NCBI GenBank assembly: GCA_016936235.1
Contig: JAFGPK010000053.1
Span: 1 to 50,991 of the forward strand
Reading direction: 5' to 3'
Length of the DNA stretch: 50,991 nucleotides
Source: Candidatus Fermentibacteraceae bacterium
Lineage (GTDB): Bacteria; Fermentibacterota; Fermentibacteria; Fermentibacterales; JCC-6
The position numbers and the translations under genes are program-made. This document shows, in pieces, positions 34,648 through 43,070 of this stretch. The notes under the pieces were generated by a model that did no database searches, had not been told where the DNA came from, and was given only the letters and a program-made list of their open reading frames with translations. The first letter of the stretch is position 1, and each line of letters starts with the position of its first letter.

Positions 34648-34913
34648 GCATAACGGCCGATAAAAAGGTGGAACTGATAAAGCAGTTCGGAGAGAGCGAG
34701 AGCGACACCGGAAGGGCCGAAGTCCAGATCGCTATACTTACGGAGAGGATAAAGAACCTCACCGATCACAGCAAGCTTCACAAGAAGGACCACAACAGCA
34801 GGAGGGGACTCCTCCAGCTGGTGGGCCAGAGGAGGAAGCTGCTGAACTACCTCAGCAACCGCGATATCGAGCGATACAGGTCGATCGTCCAGGAGCTGGG
34901 GCTCAGGAGATAG
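34644..34913 (+). CDS. rpsO: 30S ribosomal protein S15
   Basis: The 89-residue protein has the full S15 sequence: [40 protein letters not shown], then [20 protein letters not shown] and a C terminus ending ELGLRR. It binds 16S rRNA in the central domain. It overlaps ribF by 4 bases and precedes pnp, the conserved rpsO-pnp pair. No strong terminator is seen between them. Confidence 0.97.
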   Translation: MSITADKKVELIKQFGESESDTGRAEVQIAILTERIKNLTDHSKLHKKDHNSRRGLLQLVGQRRKLLNYLSNRDIERYRSIVQELGLRR

Positions 34914-35017
34914 CATCATAACCCGAGACCTGATACCCGTGCCCGTCCCTGTACCTATAAGAATAAAGCACACTGAGGTAATTGGTAAGCAATGTGAGTG
35001 ATGCTTGTAAGAAGTGG

Positions 35018-35036
35018 CCCCGGCATGGTGCCGGGG
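35018..35036 (+). promoter_or_regulatory. GC-rich hairpin in the pnp leader
   Basis: CCCCGGCA (35018-35025), loop TGG and TGCCGGGG (35029-35036) form an 8-base perfect stem in the 159-base gap between rpsO and pnp, with no U tract. It is 36 bases before the pnp start. It could be a processing or autoregulatory structure, as RNase III/PNPase sites are in other bacteria, but this is inference. Confidence 0.45.
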
Positions 35037-35072
35037 TGAATCGGGAAAAGAAAAGGAACTAGAGAAAACAAA

Positions 35073-37169
35073 ATGAGAAAAGTAGTAGAGAGAGAAATTG
35101 CAGGCAGAACACTTACGATTGAAACAGGAAGAATGGCCAAGCAGGCCGACGGCGCCGTCTATGTAACTTACGGAGGTTCCGCCGTGCTCGTGGCGGCCAC
35201 TTCCGCCGGCGTCAGGGACCTTCCCTTCTTCCCCCTTACCATAGAGTACCGCGAGAGGACCTACGCCGCCGGCAAGATACCCGGCGGGTTCTTCAAGAGG
35301 GAAGGGAAGCCCCAGGAGAAGGAAGTCCTCACCGCCAGACTGATAGACAGGCCGCTAAGGCCCCTATTCCCCTCCGAATACCTGGAGGAGACCCAGATCT
35401 ACATCCTGGTCCTGAGTTCGGACAACGAGAACGATCCCAGCCTGCTGGGAATGCTGGGAGCTTCGGCGTCGCTCATGATCTCGGACATCCCCTGGTCGGG
35501 TCCCGTATCCTCCGTGAAGATAGGAAGGATAGAAGGGCAGTTCGTGGTCAATCCCACCATGGAGCAGCAGGAGCAGAGCGAGCTTGATCTGGTCGTTGCC
35601 GTGAAGGGGACCGACGTGGTCATGCTGGAGGGATCCAGCGACCAGCTTTCCGAGGACGAGGTGATGCAGGCCATCAAGCTTGCCTCGATGGAGGCAGCAA
35701 AGATAAACGAGCTTCAGCTGGAGCTTCAGAAGCTGGCCGGCAGGGAGAAACGTAGCTTCGAGCCCATTCTGGAAAAACCGGCGACCCTTCAGGACGATGT
35801 GAACGACATCGCCATGCCGGAGTTCGAGAAGGTCTATGGAAACGGCGTGAAGAACGCCCTCTCCGAAGCCGGGGACAGGGCAAGGGAAACCGCCCTGGAA
35901 AAGCTGGCTGGCAGGTATCCCGGGTTCGAGGAGGCCGACAAGCTCGACAGGATCATCGGCATCGCGATCAGCGAGGCTGAGATGCAGTTCGCCAGGCGCA
36001 AGCTCCTGGTGGAGAAGAAAAGGCATGACGGTCGGGCACAGGAAGATGTGCGTCAGATAACGTGCGAGGTGGGTGTCCTTCCCAGACCCCATGGTTCGGC
36101 ACTGTTCACGAGGGGCGAGACCCAGGCACTGGTGGCGGTCACGCTGGGAGGCGCCAGGGACGAGCAGAGGATAGATGCTCTCATGGGTGAGTACACCAAG
36201 GATTTCATGCTGCACTACAACTTCCCGTCATTCAGCGTGGGTGAAGTGAAACCCGCAAGGGGACCCGGACGAAGAGAGATAGGCCACGGCCATCTGGCGG
36301 AAATGGCCCTGTCCCATGTGATGCCCAAGAACAAGGAGGATTTCGCGTACACCGTTCGGATCGTGTCGGATGTACTCGAATCAAACGGCTCCTCCAGCCA
36401 GGCAACAATCTGCGGAGGTTCCCTGAGCCTCATGGATGCCGGAGTACCGGTGACCGACGCTGTTGCGGGGGTCGCCCTCGGCCTTGTGACCGACGGCAAG
36501 GACTACCGGATCCTGTCCGACATAGCCGGAGTCGAGGATCACCTCGGCGACATGGACCTGAAGATAGCCGGGACCTCCAGGGGCATAACTGCGATCCAGA
36601 TGGACCTCAAGGTCGAGGGGATCTCCCTGGATATTCTCAGGGAAGCCATGGAGAGGGCGCGCGAGAACAGGCTCCACATACTGGGCGAAATGAACAAGGT
36701 GATAAGCGAGCCCAGACCCGAACTCAGCCAGTACGCCCCCAGGGTCTATACGGTTCACATAGACAAGGATATGATAGGCAAGCTGATAGGTCCCGGCGGC
36801 AAGAACATCAGAGCCATCACCGAGGAGACCGGAGCCGACATCAACATAGAGGACGACGGTACCGTGGTGGTTCTGTCAGACGACGCCGCAGCGGCGGACA
36901 GGGCCATCGAGATGATAGAGCTGTCCGCGGGAAAACCGAAGGTAGGGCAGATCTACGAAGGAGTGGTGGCCAAGATAATGAACTTCGGCGCCTTCGTGGA
37001 GATAATGCCGGGAACCGACGGCCTGGTGCATATCAGCCAGATAAGCAAGACGAGGGTGGACAAGGTCGAGGACGTCCTCAAGCGGGGACAGCGCGTCCGG
37101 GTCAAGGTCATAGACGTCAAGGACGACGGCAAGGTTGATCTCACAATGAAGGACGTCGACCAGAAATAG
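35073..37169 (+). CDS. pnp: Polyribonucleotide nucleotidyltransferase (PNPase)
   Basis: The 698-residue 3'-5' phosphorolytic exoribonuclease has two RNase PH domains (about 10-145 and 315-540), separated by a helical domain. The active-site stretch RPLRPLFPSEYLEETQI and FMLHYNFPSFSVGEVKPARG are visible. A KH domain (IGKLIGPGGKNIRAITEETG, near residue 570) and an S1 domain (VGQIYEGVVAKIMNFGAFVE, near 625) follow. All domains are complete. It is preceded by a hairpin-containing leader and an A/G-rich ribosome-binding stretch, and follows rpsO. Confidence 0.97.
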   Translation: MRKVVEREIAGRTLTIETGRMAKQADGAVYVTYGGSAVLVAATSAGVRDLPFFPLTIEYRERTYAAGKIPGGFFKREGKPQEKEVLTARLIDRPLRPLFPSEYLEETQIYILVLSSDNENDPSLLGMLGASASLMISDIPWSGPVSSVKIGRIEGQFVVNPTMEQQEQSELDLVVAVKGTDVVMLEGSSDQLSEDEVMQAIKLASMEAAKINELQLELQKLAGREKRSFEPILEKPATLQDDVNDIAMPEFEKVYGNGVKNALSEAGDRARETALEKLAGRYPGFEEADKLDRIIGIAISEAEMQFARRKLLVEKKRHDGRAQEDVRQITCEVGVLPRPHGSALFTRGETQALVAVTLGGARDEQRIDALMGEYTKDFMLHYNFPSFSVGEVKPARGPGRREIGHGHLAEMALSHVMPKNKEDFAYTVRIVSDVLESNGSSSQATICGGSLSLMDAGVPVTDAVAGVALGLVTDGKDYRILSDIAGVEDHLGDMDLKIAGTSRGITAIQMDLKVEGISLDILREAMERARENRLHILGEMNKVISEPRPELSQYAPRVYTVHIDKDMIGKLIGPGGKNIRAITEETGADINIEDDGTVVVLSDDAAAADRAIEMIELSAGKPKVGQIYEGVVAKIMNFGAFVEIMPGTDGLVHISQISKTRVDKVEDVLKRGQRVRVKVIDVKDDGKVDLTMKDVDQK

Positions 37170-37219
37170 GGTCAGCAGAGGGATAACAGGGAGATCGTTC
37201 CCGGAAGGACACGGGGAGA

Positions 37220-37666
37220 ATGGAAGTGGAAGTACTCCTGGAAGTGCTGGAGCACGCACAGGGACTTCCCCTTCCCTTCATGGCGACACCGGGTTCAAGC
37301 GGGGCTGACCTGCATGCCGCCGTGGGTTCCGATATCGTGCTGGATCCTGGAGAAACCGTCCTCGTCCCCACGGGACTGAGGATCTCCGTTCCCCCCGGAT
37401 ACGAGTGGCAGATACGTCCCAGGAGCGGAAACGCCCTGAAACATGGCGTAACCGTCCTGAATTCTCCCGGCACAGTGGATTCTGATTACCGCGGCGAGGT
37501 AAAGGTCATCCTCGCCAACCTTGGCCGCAATCCCTTCGTGATAAGAAGAGGCGACAGGATAGCACAGGCGGTGCTTGCTCCCGTGGTCAGGCCGAAGTTC
37601 GTGAAGGTGGACGGTCTTCCCCGGACAGGCAGGGGTGAGGGGGGGTTCGGTCATTCAGGCATATGA
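37220..37666 (+). CDS. dut: dUTP diphosphatase
   Basis: The 148-residue trimeric dUTPase hydrolyses dUTP to dUMP. Motif 1 is [12 protein letters not shown], motif 2 [11 protein letters not shown], motif 3 [14 protein letters not shown], motif 4 [13 protein letters not shown] and motif 5 [11 protein letters not shown]. The catalytic Asp in motif 3 and the Arg and Phe of motif 5 are present. Motif 2 has Asn where most have Leu, and motif 5 has His-Ser for Ser-Thr. The ATG follows GGGGAGA. It overlaps the next gene by 32 bases. Confidence 0.93.
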   Translation: MEVEVLLEVLEHAQGLPLPFMATPGSSGADLHAAVGSDIVLDPGETVLVPTGLRISVPPGYEWQIRPRSGNALKHGVTVLNSPGTVDSDYRGEVKVILANLGRNPFVIRRGDRIAQAVLAPVVRPKFVKVDGLPRTGRGEGGFGHSGI

Positions 37667-38153
37667 AGTCCCGAGATCCATCCTGCGGGCAGCCCTGGCG
37701 GCCCTGATGTTTTTTCTCTCCTGCTCCTACGGCTTCAGGGGAAGTCTTCCCGAGCATCTCCAGTCGGTTCGTGTCGAGCCTTTCCGGAGCAGGGTGACCC
37801 AGTACGGCCTTGAGCAGGAGCTGACGTCCAGAGTGACGGAGAAGATAGTAATGGACGGACGACTGGCTGTGGCCGTTGAGGGTCAGGATTCCCAGATCGA
37901 GGGAATTGTCGCGGTATACGCAAAGACTCCCTATTCATATACCTCGGCGGAGGTGGTGGAGGAATACAAGCTTGAGATAAGGGTGGAGATATCCTTTACC
38001 GATCTTCTTCAGGAGAACGATATTATCAATGGCGAGAGTATAACTACCTGGCTGGTGTACGATCCAGATGCGGAGTCCGAGGCTCAGGCCCTGGAGAGGC
38101 TCCTGGAGGAATCGGCGGAGGATATAGTCAGGAGATGTCTTTCAGGATGGTAG
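37635..38153 (+). CDS. lptE: LptE-like outer-membrane lipoprotein
   Basis: Up to 172 residues. A hydrophobic stretch ends with lipobox FLSCS near residue 30, followed by [37 protein letters not shown] and [17 protein letters not shown]. This is the pattern of LptE/RlpB-like plugs of the LptD translocon, with the YGF segment after the Cys and the Y-x-L-E-x-x-L helix. The GTG at 37635 lies inside dut and has a poor ribosome site; an ATT at 37653 behind a G-rich run is an alternative, so the start is uncertain. Family call is moderate. Confidence 0.65.
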   Translation: MRGGSVIQAYEVPRSILRAALAALMFFLSCSYGFRGSLPEHLQSVRVEPFRSRVTQYGLEQELTSRVTEKIVMDGRLAVAVEGQDSQIEGIVAVYAKTPYSYTSAEVVEEYKLEIRVEISFTDLLQENDIINGESITTWLVYDPDAESEAQALERLLEESAEDIVRRCLSGW

Positions 38154-38159
38154 GTGAAT

Positions 38160-38540
38160 ATGTCTGAAGTGTTTTCCGGCAGGAACGGTCTCTACGCGCT
38201 GCTTCTTGTAATACTGCTGATGGTCGTGAGCGTAGCGGTGAAGTATGTGAGGATGAACTCCCTGACTCCCGGCAGGGTAAGCAGCGAACTGGAAGATGTC
38301 TACGAAAGGGTGGACGATGTGAGGCCCCTTTCGCTCCTGAAAGCCCAGTTCCTCATCGAGTGGGGCAACTACCGCAATTCCGGAGAGTGTTCTCGGGCGG
38401 TGGCCTCCTCCAGGAACTATTCCGGCAACGGTTTCGAAGGTGATATGTACGTGGTTACCTACGTCGATTCGATTGAATTTCCGGGATTCCTGCCCACGAT
38501 AAGCAGGCAGTTCAGAGTGACCAGGCGGATAGGGAACTGA
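38160..38540 (+). CDS. Single-pass membrane protein of unknown function
   Basis: The 126-residue product has an N-terminal transmembrane helix (about residues 10-27, LYALLLVILLMVVSVAV) and a small alpha/beta domain with YVVTYVDSIEFPGF. No family is recognised. ATG 38160 follows TAGGTGAAT with AGG six bases ahead; GTG 38154 directly after the lptE stop is an alternative. Its TGA overlaps the next ATG as TGATG, so it is coupled to the small membrane protein that follows and probably to the LptE-like gene before it. Confidence 0.6.
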   Translation: MSEVFSGRNGLYALLLVILLMVVSVAVKYVRMNSLTPGRVSSELEDVYERVDDVRPLSLLKAQFLIEWGNYRNSGECSRAVASSRNYSGNGFEGDMYVVTYVDSIEFPGFLPTISRQFRVTRRIGN

Positions 38541-38719
38541 TGCCCCTTATCGATGACTGGCGGGATAAACATCCCAGAAGTCAATCAAGGGGACGAGTCG
38601 TGCTGTACATCTTCCTGCTGATAATGGTGCTTGTTTTCATTTTGAAGGCCGATTCACTGGTGCGGGGATTCACGGGTATCTTCTTTTCCCCGGACACCGC
38701 GTCAGCGACGGAGGAGTGA
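38540..38719 (+). CDS. Small single-pass membrane protein, 59 residues
   Basis: ATG 38540 overlaps the previous TGA and the frame runs to TGA 38717-38719. The product reads MPLIDDWRDKHPRSQSRGR, then a transmembrane helix VLYIFLLIMVLVFILKA, then a short tail. Coupling by TGATG and placement without gaps between neighbours support a real gene. No homologue is recognised. It could anchor or regulate neighbouring envelope proteins. Confidence 0.55.
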   Translation: MPLIDDWRDKHPRSQSRGRVVLYIFLLIMVLVFILKADSLVRGFTGIFFSPDTASATEE

Positions 38720-39559
38720 ATGCAGCAGGTATTCGATGCACATGTCGACACTCTGATGCGAATCGGTGACCCGGAGCAGTTCTTGAAAGGGACCCGCCGG
38801 ACCCATCTGGACATGCCCAGGGCCATCGAGGCAGGTGTGAGCCATCTTGTGACCGCCGTTTGCTCGGAAGCGGAAAAGGACCCGCTGAAGGCCTTTCACA
38901 ATGGGTATTCAAACTATCTCCAGCTCCGTCATCGCTCCTCCATAACGCTCCATCTCATGCTGGAGGGATGTCAGCAGCTCTGCGAACTGCCTGAAAGGGA
39001 GGAGATCATTCGCGACGCCGCGGTCGCGTCTCTGACCTGGAACGGCAGGAACAGCCTCGGAGGGGGGATCGGGACCGATACCGGACTGACCGACCCGGGA
39101 AGGTCCCTGGCCCTGGAGCTTCATGACGAAGGTGTTCTGCTGGATGTTTCGCATCTGTGCGACAGGTCCAGGGGGGAACTGCTGTCCCTTGGGATCTGTA
39201 CGGTGGCCACTCACTGCAACTGCAGGGCGCTTCACGACTTTCCCAGGAACCTGCCCGACGACGACCTGAGGAGGATCGCGGCATCCGGCGGGGTGGTGGG
39301 CATAACGTTCGTGCCGGCATTCCTCGGGGGAGGGGAGGCGCTCGAGGATATAGTGCGTCACCTGGAACACCTTGTTGATGCGGCGGGTATCGACGCCGCC
39401 GGTTTCGGCAGCGATTTCGACGGAGTAGGTCGCCTGCCAGGTGGTGTGCCGGACTGCACGGTCTGGCCATCCCTGTTCGAACTGCTGGACAGGAGGGGCT
39501 GGTCCGCGGAGGACATCGATCTTGTGGCCTTCGGCAACTGGAGAAGAGTAATCAAATAA
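38720..39559 (+). CDS. M19 family membrane dipeptidase
   Basis: The 279-residue protein has the renal dipeptidase features: N-terminal FDAHVDTLMR (HxD metal ligands), LMLEGCQQL (bridging Glu), a C-terminal-half segment LDVSHLCDRSRGELL, ATHCNCRALHDFPRNLPDDDL (family usually SHSxxRAL), VVGITFVPAF and GFGSDFDGVGRLPGG. The essential metal ligands are intact, so it should cleave dipeptides, possibly cell-wall D-amino-acid peptides. At 279 residues it is shorter than typical members (about 320-370), lacking some insertions. No signal peptide is seen. Confidence 0.88.
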   Translation: MQQVFDAHVDTLMRIGDPEQFLKGTRRTHLDMPRAIEAGVSHLVTAVCSEAEKDPLKAFHNGYSNYLQLRHRSSITLHLMLEGCQQLCELPEREEIIRDAAVASLTWNGRNSLGGGIGTDTGLTDPGRSLALELHDEGVLLDVSHLCDRSRGELLSLGICTVATHCNCRALHDFPRNLPDDDLRRIAASGGVVGITFVPAFLGGGEALEDIVRHLEHLVDAAGIDAAGFGSDFDGVGRLPGGVPDCTVWPSLFELLDRRGWSAEDIDLVAFGNWRRVIK

Positions 39560-39581
39560 AGCGGAAATGGGGAAAACATCT

Positions 39582-40358
39582 ATGCGTTTCATTGTCGCAG
39601 CGCTTCTGATCTCGTTCCTTTCCTTCGGGCAGACTCCCTTTGAGTTTGCAGTGGTGGAGGAACTCATCGGCGGATCACCCTTCGTCAGCGTAATCAGGAT
39701 AAAGATCAACTCCGGAGTCCCGGAAGCCGGAAGGAAACAGCTAGCCCTTACCACCAGGGCGGGGATGATACTGGAGGGGGAACAGGCGGTTTTTCCGGAT
39801 TCATCCACCGCGGGAAACGTGGTCTTCTCCGGACTGGTTCAGTACAGGGCGTCCATACCGGTCCATACGATCGACAGGGTGTTCTCGGTCCTGTCGGAGT
39901 GCATGGATCGTTTTCCAGGCATGGGGCTGACGGACCTTGCGCTTGATGTGGTGGACGTTAACGACCTTAGCTGGATCAGCGTGGAATGCCCCATATCCGT
40001 GATCGACAGCGTTCTGGCGGGAACGATGACCCACGAGCAGTTCTGGAGGAGGGCCAGTCTCAAGGAGTTCGAGATCGGGACTGTTCTCTTCCCGACCGAA
40101 ATGCGCCAGCCCCTGGTCCCTGACTGGAGCACGAGGGTGGACACGCTTCCCGCAGTAAGTGCGGCAGCTCAATCGGCCCAGCCCTGGAAATCCCTGCTGT
40201 TGCCCGGGTGGGGACAGCTTTCCGCCGGCAGGGGAATCGGATGGCTCAATATTGCCGTTGAAGCAGGGGGCATAGTCCTTCTTGCCACCGGTGAGGATGA
40301 GACCGGGTTCGCGGTGCTGGGCGTGAACCATCTGGTAAGTTTCATAGACCTGTTCTGA
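39582..40358 (+). CDS. Secreted protein with C-terminal DUF5683-like domain
   Basis: ATG 39582 gives the signal peptide MRFIVAALLISFLSFGQ; GGGGA lies eight bases upstream. ATG 39567 is an alternative. The 258-residue product has an N-terminal beta-rich part of unknown type and a C-terminal stretch QPWKSLLLPGWGQLSAGR with GIGWLNIAVEAGGIVLLA, the pattern of DUF5683-like membrane domains of FCB bacteria. No function is known. It lies 22 bases after the dipeptidase. Confidence 0.6.
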   Translation: MRFIVAALLISFLSFGQTPFEFAVVEELIGGSPFVSVIRIKINSGVPEAGRKQLALTTRAGMILEGEQAVFPDSSTAGNVVFSGLVQYRASIPVHTIDRVFSVLSECMDRFPGMGLTDLALDVVDVNDLSWISVECPISVIDSVLAGTMTHEQFWRRASLKEFEIGTVLFPTEMRQPLVPDWSTRVDTLPAVSAAAQSAQPWKSLLLPGWGQLSAGRGIGWLNIAVEAGGIVLLATGEDETGFAVLGVNHLVSFIDLF

Positions 40359-40374
40359 TGAGAGGAAGAGTCAA

Positions 40375-40689
40375 TTGAGGAACCTTAGGAACATTCTCAG
40401 GATATGCCTGACCGTCAGCATCCTGATCTGGACCGCTGGATTCATAATGGGTAGCGGCATGTCGCTTCTATGGTCCATTGCCGGAATGGCATCCTATGTC
40501 GCTCCGGTGTCCGCTGTGCTTCTCGTCGTAATGGTCCTGACGGGAACCGGAGAGAGCGTCCAGGCCGCCAGACGCAAGGCCGGTGAGACACTTAAGTGCG
40601 TGGAGTGCGGAAGGCCTTCAGTTCCCGGGTCCAAGTACTGCAGATATCACCTGGACATAATGAAGGACGAGGAGAAGAGGTCGGTTTGA
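40375..40689 (+). CDS. Two-helix membrane protein with C-terminal zinc ribbon
   Basis: The 104-residue protein starts at TTG 40375 behind GAGGAAGAG. Two transmembrane helices (about 7-30 and 38-57) are followed by a zinc-ribbon-like motif CVECGRPSVPGSKYCRYH near residue 75-92, with four metal-binding Cys/His positions. Its stop TGA overlaps the TTG start of apbE, so it is coupled to that gene. Role unknown; the ribbon might sense redox or metal. Confidence 0.6.
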   Translation: MRNLRNILRICLTVSILIWTAGFIMGSGMSLLWSIAGMASYVAPVSAVLLVVMVLTGTGESVQAARRKAGETLKCVECGRPSVPGSKYCRYHLDIMKDEEKRSV

Positions 40690-41696
40690 CGTCCTCAAGC
40701 AGGGGCATCCGTCCGCGGACGGTGGTCCTGCTCCTCATGCTGAGCCTTCTGGCGGCCGTCGCGGTCAGGCCCATGATCAGGCCGGGTTCTCCCGTGCTCG
40801 TCGAGGTCAGGAGGAGGACCCCGGTACTGGGGACCTACGCTACTTACATTGTCGTCGCCGATAGCGGTTCAGCAGGGCGCATACTGGCCTCGATGGATTC
40901 ACTGGCAAGGATACTGGACGATGAGCTCGGCATATACGGCACCGGAGAGCTTTCCCGCATCAATTCCGCGGGTCGGGCCCATATATCGGACCTCTCCGCC
41001 GACATGGAGTATCTGCTTGAGACCTCCCTTCTCCTCTCAGAGGTCACTGATTCACTGTTCGATCCGGCAATCGGGGCCCTGGTTTCCGTCTGGGGTTTTC
41101 CCCGGCAGCCCGTGCTGCCTGACAGCGCGGAGATCGACAGCGCCCTTGCCGTATCGGGGCTTGCCCACCTCAGGATAGAAGGGGATACCCTCTTCCTTGA
41201 CGAGGGGACACTGCTTGATCTCGGCGCCGTGGCGAAAGGGTACGTGTCGGACAGGATATACTCCCATGCCCGCAGGTCGGGGGCGGCAGCGGCCCTCGTG
41301 GAGATAGGCGGAGAGATCAGGTGCGGAGGGGACCCTTCGGCAGGCAGGACCTGGAGGCTTGCCGTGAGAGATCCCAGGGGCGAGGGCACCCTGGAGATAA
41401 TGGAAATGGACAGCGGAGCCATGGCCACGTCCGGAGACTACGAAAGCTTCTTCATAAAGGACGGGCGGCGCTACTGCCATATTCTGGACCCGAGGACAGG
41501 CTATCCCGAAACAGGCACCGCCTCGGTCACCGTGGTCTCGCACAGCGCTTCCATCGCCGACGCACTCGCCACGGCCATTTCAGTCGGAGGCGTGACCCTT
41601 GCAGGTACCGTGCCTGATTCGCTTTTCACCCTCATGATCGTTATAACAGAAGACGAAACCGGCGCTATTGAGCAGTGGAGAAGAGAAGCCCGATGA
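40686..41696 (+). CDS. apbE: FAD:protein FMN transferase ApbE
   Basis: The 336-residue enzyme covalently attaches FMN to Ser/Thr in flavoproteins such as Rnf and Nqr subunits. TTG 40686 overlaps the previous stop and has GAGG upstream. An N-terminal transmembrane helix (about 10-30) is present. Motifs include LGTYATYIV (usual MGT), GELSRIN, FDPAIGALVSVWGF, DLGAVAKGYVSD and ATSGDYESFF, then YCHILDPRTGYP. These cover the FAD and metal sites. It is coupled to an AmrS-type radical SAM gene and a NusG-domain-II protein. Confidence 0.93.
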   Translation: MTSSSRGIRPRTVVLLLMLSLLAAVAVRPMIRPGSPVLVEVRRRTPVLGTYATYIVVADSGSAGRILASMDSLARILDDELGIYGTGELSRINSAGRAHISDLSADMEYLLETSLLLSEVTDSLFDPAIGALVSVWGFPRQPVLPDSAEIDSALAVSGLAHLRIEGDTLFLDEGTLLDLGAVAKGYVSDRIYSHARRSGAAAALVEIGGEIRCGGDPSAGRTWRLAVRDPRGEGTLEIMEMDSGAMATSGDYESFFIKDGRRYCHILDPRTGYPETGTASVTVVSHSASIADALATAISVGGVTLAGTVPDSLFTLMIVITEDETGAIEQWRREAR

Positions 41697-42691
41697 GAGA
41701 AGCGGAATGGTTCGTGAAGTCCGACGGTGGATGGAAGTGCATGCTCTGTCCCAGGGGCTGCACGTTCAGGGAGGGTGCCGGCGGCCGCGGCCTGTGCAGG
41801 GTCAGGGGGGTCAAGGACGGCATCCCTTACCTGCCCGGGTACGCCGAATGCGTTTCACTCTCGATAGACCCCATCGAGAAGAAACCCCTCTACCATTTCC
41901 TCCCCGGAACAGTGATACTCTCCACCGGCCCCCCGGGCTGCAACCTGACCTGTGATTTCTGCCAGAACTGGACCATATCCCAGAGCGACGATGTTCCCAC
42001 CCGGCACGTCCCGCCGCAGGACCTTGCGGAGATGGCCATGTCGCGGGGCAGCAGAGGGATAGCCTTCACATACACTGAACCCGCCATCTGGTTCGAGTAC
42101 ATAGCCGATGTGGCCCCCCTGGTGAGGGACCTGGGCGGGGCTGTGGTGATGGTGTCCAACGGCGAGGTTACACATGAGCCCCTGGAGAGCTATATCCGGT
42201 TCACCGACGCCTGGAACGTCGATCTGAAATCCTGGTCGCCGGAATTCTACGGAAAGCACTGCAGCGGCAGTCTGGACGCCGTCCTCGACACTCTGAAGAC
42301 ACTGGCCGCATCCCGGTGCCATCTGGAGGTCACGTTCCTGATAATACCGGGAGAGAACGACGACCCGGAGGAGTGGAGGGAGATGGCGGCATGGCTTTCC
42401 GGGAACTGCGGCAGGGATACTGTGCTGCACATCTCAAGGTACTTCCCCAGGTACAGGCTCAGGCGGGAGCCCACACCGGTGGAGACCCTCGTATCAGCCA
42501 TGAAGATATTCTCGGAAAACCTTGACCATGTATACCTCGGCAATGTCTCAGCCGGGTACTCCGATACAGTATGCCCGTCCTGCGGAGCCGTATGCGTGGA
42601 CAGGAACGGTTGGGCCGTGGACACATCCGGTCTCAGGGGAGGCGCGTGTGCATCATGCGGACAGGAACTCGACATAGTACATGAGCTCTGA
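41693..42691 (+). CDS. amrS: AmmeMemoRadiSam-type radical SAM enzyme (AmrS/PFL-activase family)
   Basis: The 332-residue protein has N-terminal Cys clusters (CMLCPRGCTFREGA, GLCRVR), the iron-sulfur CxxxCxxC in PGCNLTCDFCQNWTISQ near residue 88 and AFTYTEPAIWFEY, the hallmark of the AmrS group. A C-terminal zinc ribbon follows (CPSCGAVC, CASCGQEL). It is a radical SAM enzyme of the glycyl-radical-activase group with an unknown substrate. ATG 41693 overlaps the apbE TGA as ATGA. It overlaps the next gene by 11 bases. Confidence 0.88.
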   Translation: MREAEWFVKSDGGWKCMLCPRGCTFREGAGGRGLCRVRGVKDGIPYLPGYAECVSLSIDPIEKKPLYHFLPGTVILSTGPPGCNLTCDFCQNWTISQSDDVPTRHVPPQDLAEMAMSRGSRGIAFTYTEPAIWFEYIADVAPLVRDLGGAVVMVSNGEVTHEPLESYIRFTDAWNVDLKSWSPEFYGKHCSGSLDAVLDTLKTLAASRCHLEVTFLIIPGENDDPEEWREMAAWLSGNCGRDTVLHISRYFPRYRLRREPTPVETLVSAMKIFSENLDHVYLGNVSAGYSDTVCPSCGAVCVDRNGWAVDTSGLRGGACASCGQELDIVHEL

Positions 42692-43067
42692 CAGGGAATA
42701 CCCGCTGTTCAGACCCGCGGACCTGGCCATACCCCTGTTCCTCGTCCTGGTATTCCTGGTCCTCGGCATCGGCAGCTCGTCAGCTCCCCGGGGAGACCTC
42801 TTCCTTGAGATTCACGCGGGGGAGACAACCATGACCGTGCCAATGGTTTCCGATTCGGTCCTCCTCGTTGAGGGCAACCTTGGTCAGATGGAGATCCGGC
42901 TGCAGGGCGGAAGAGCGAGGATCGCATCCTCCCCCTGCCCTGGGCAGGACTGCGTCAGACAGGGATGGCTGACCCGCCCAGGGGACATGTCCGTGTGCGT
43001 TCCATCAGGGGTCTTCATCGTCATAAGCTGTGACGGCAGGAGTGCTCCCGATGCGGTATCCTACTGA
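42681..43067 (+). CDS. NusG-domain-II membrane protein
   Basis: The 128-residue protein has one transmembrane helix (about 14-32, LAIPLFLVLVFLVLGIG) and an outer domain that starts LFLEIHAGETTMTVPM. Then comes SSPCPGQDCVRQGWLTRPG, where two conserved Cys flank the turn, followed by VCVPSGVFIVISC. This is the NusG domain II family found with ApbE and FMN-linked electron-transfer proteins. The ATG overlaps the radical SAM gene. The partner may be a flavinylated extracytoplasmic protein; that link is inference. Confidence 0.78.
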   Translation: MSSDREYPLFRPADLAIPLFLVLVFLVLGIGSSSAPRGDLFLEIHAGETTMTVPMVSDSVLLVEGNLGQMEIRLQGGRARIASSPCPGQDCVRQGWLTRPGDMSVCVPSGVFIVISCDGRSAPDAVSY

Positions 43068-43070
43068 TCC

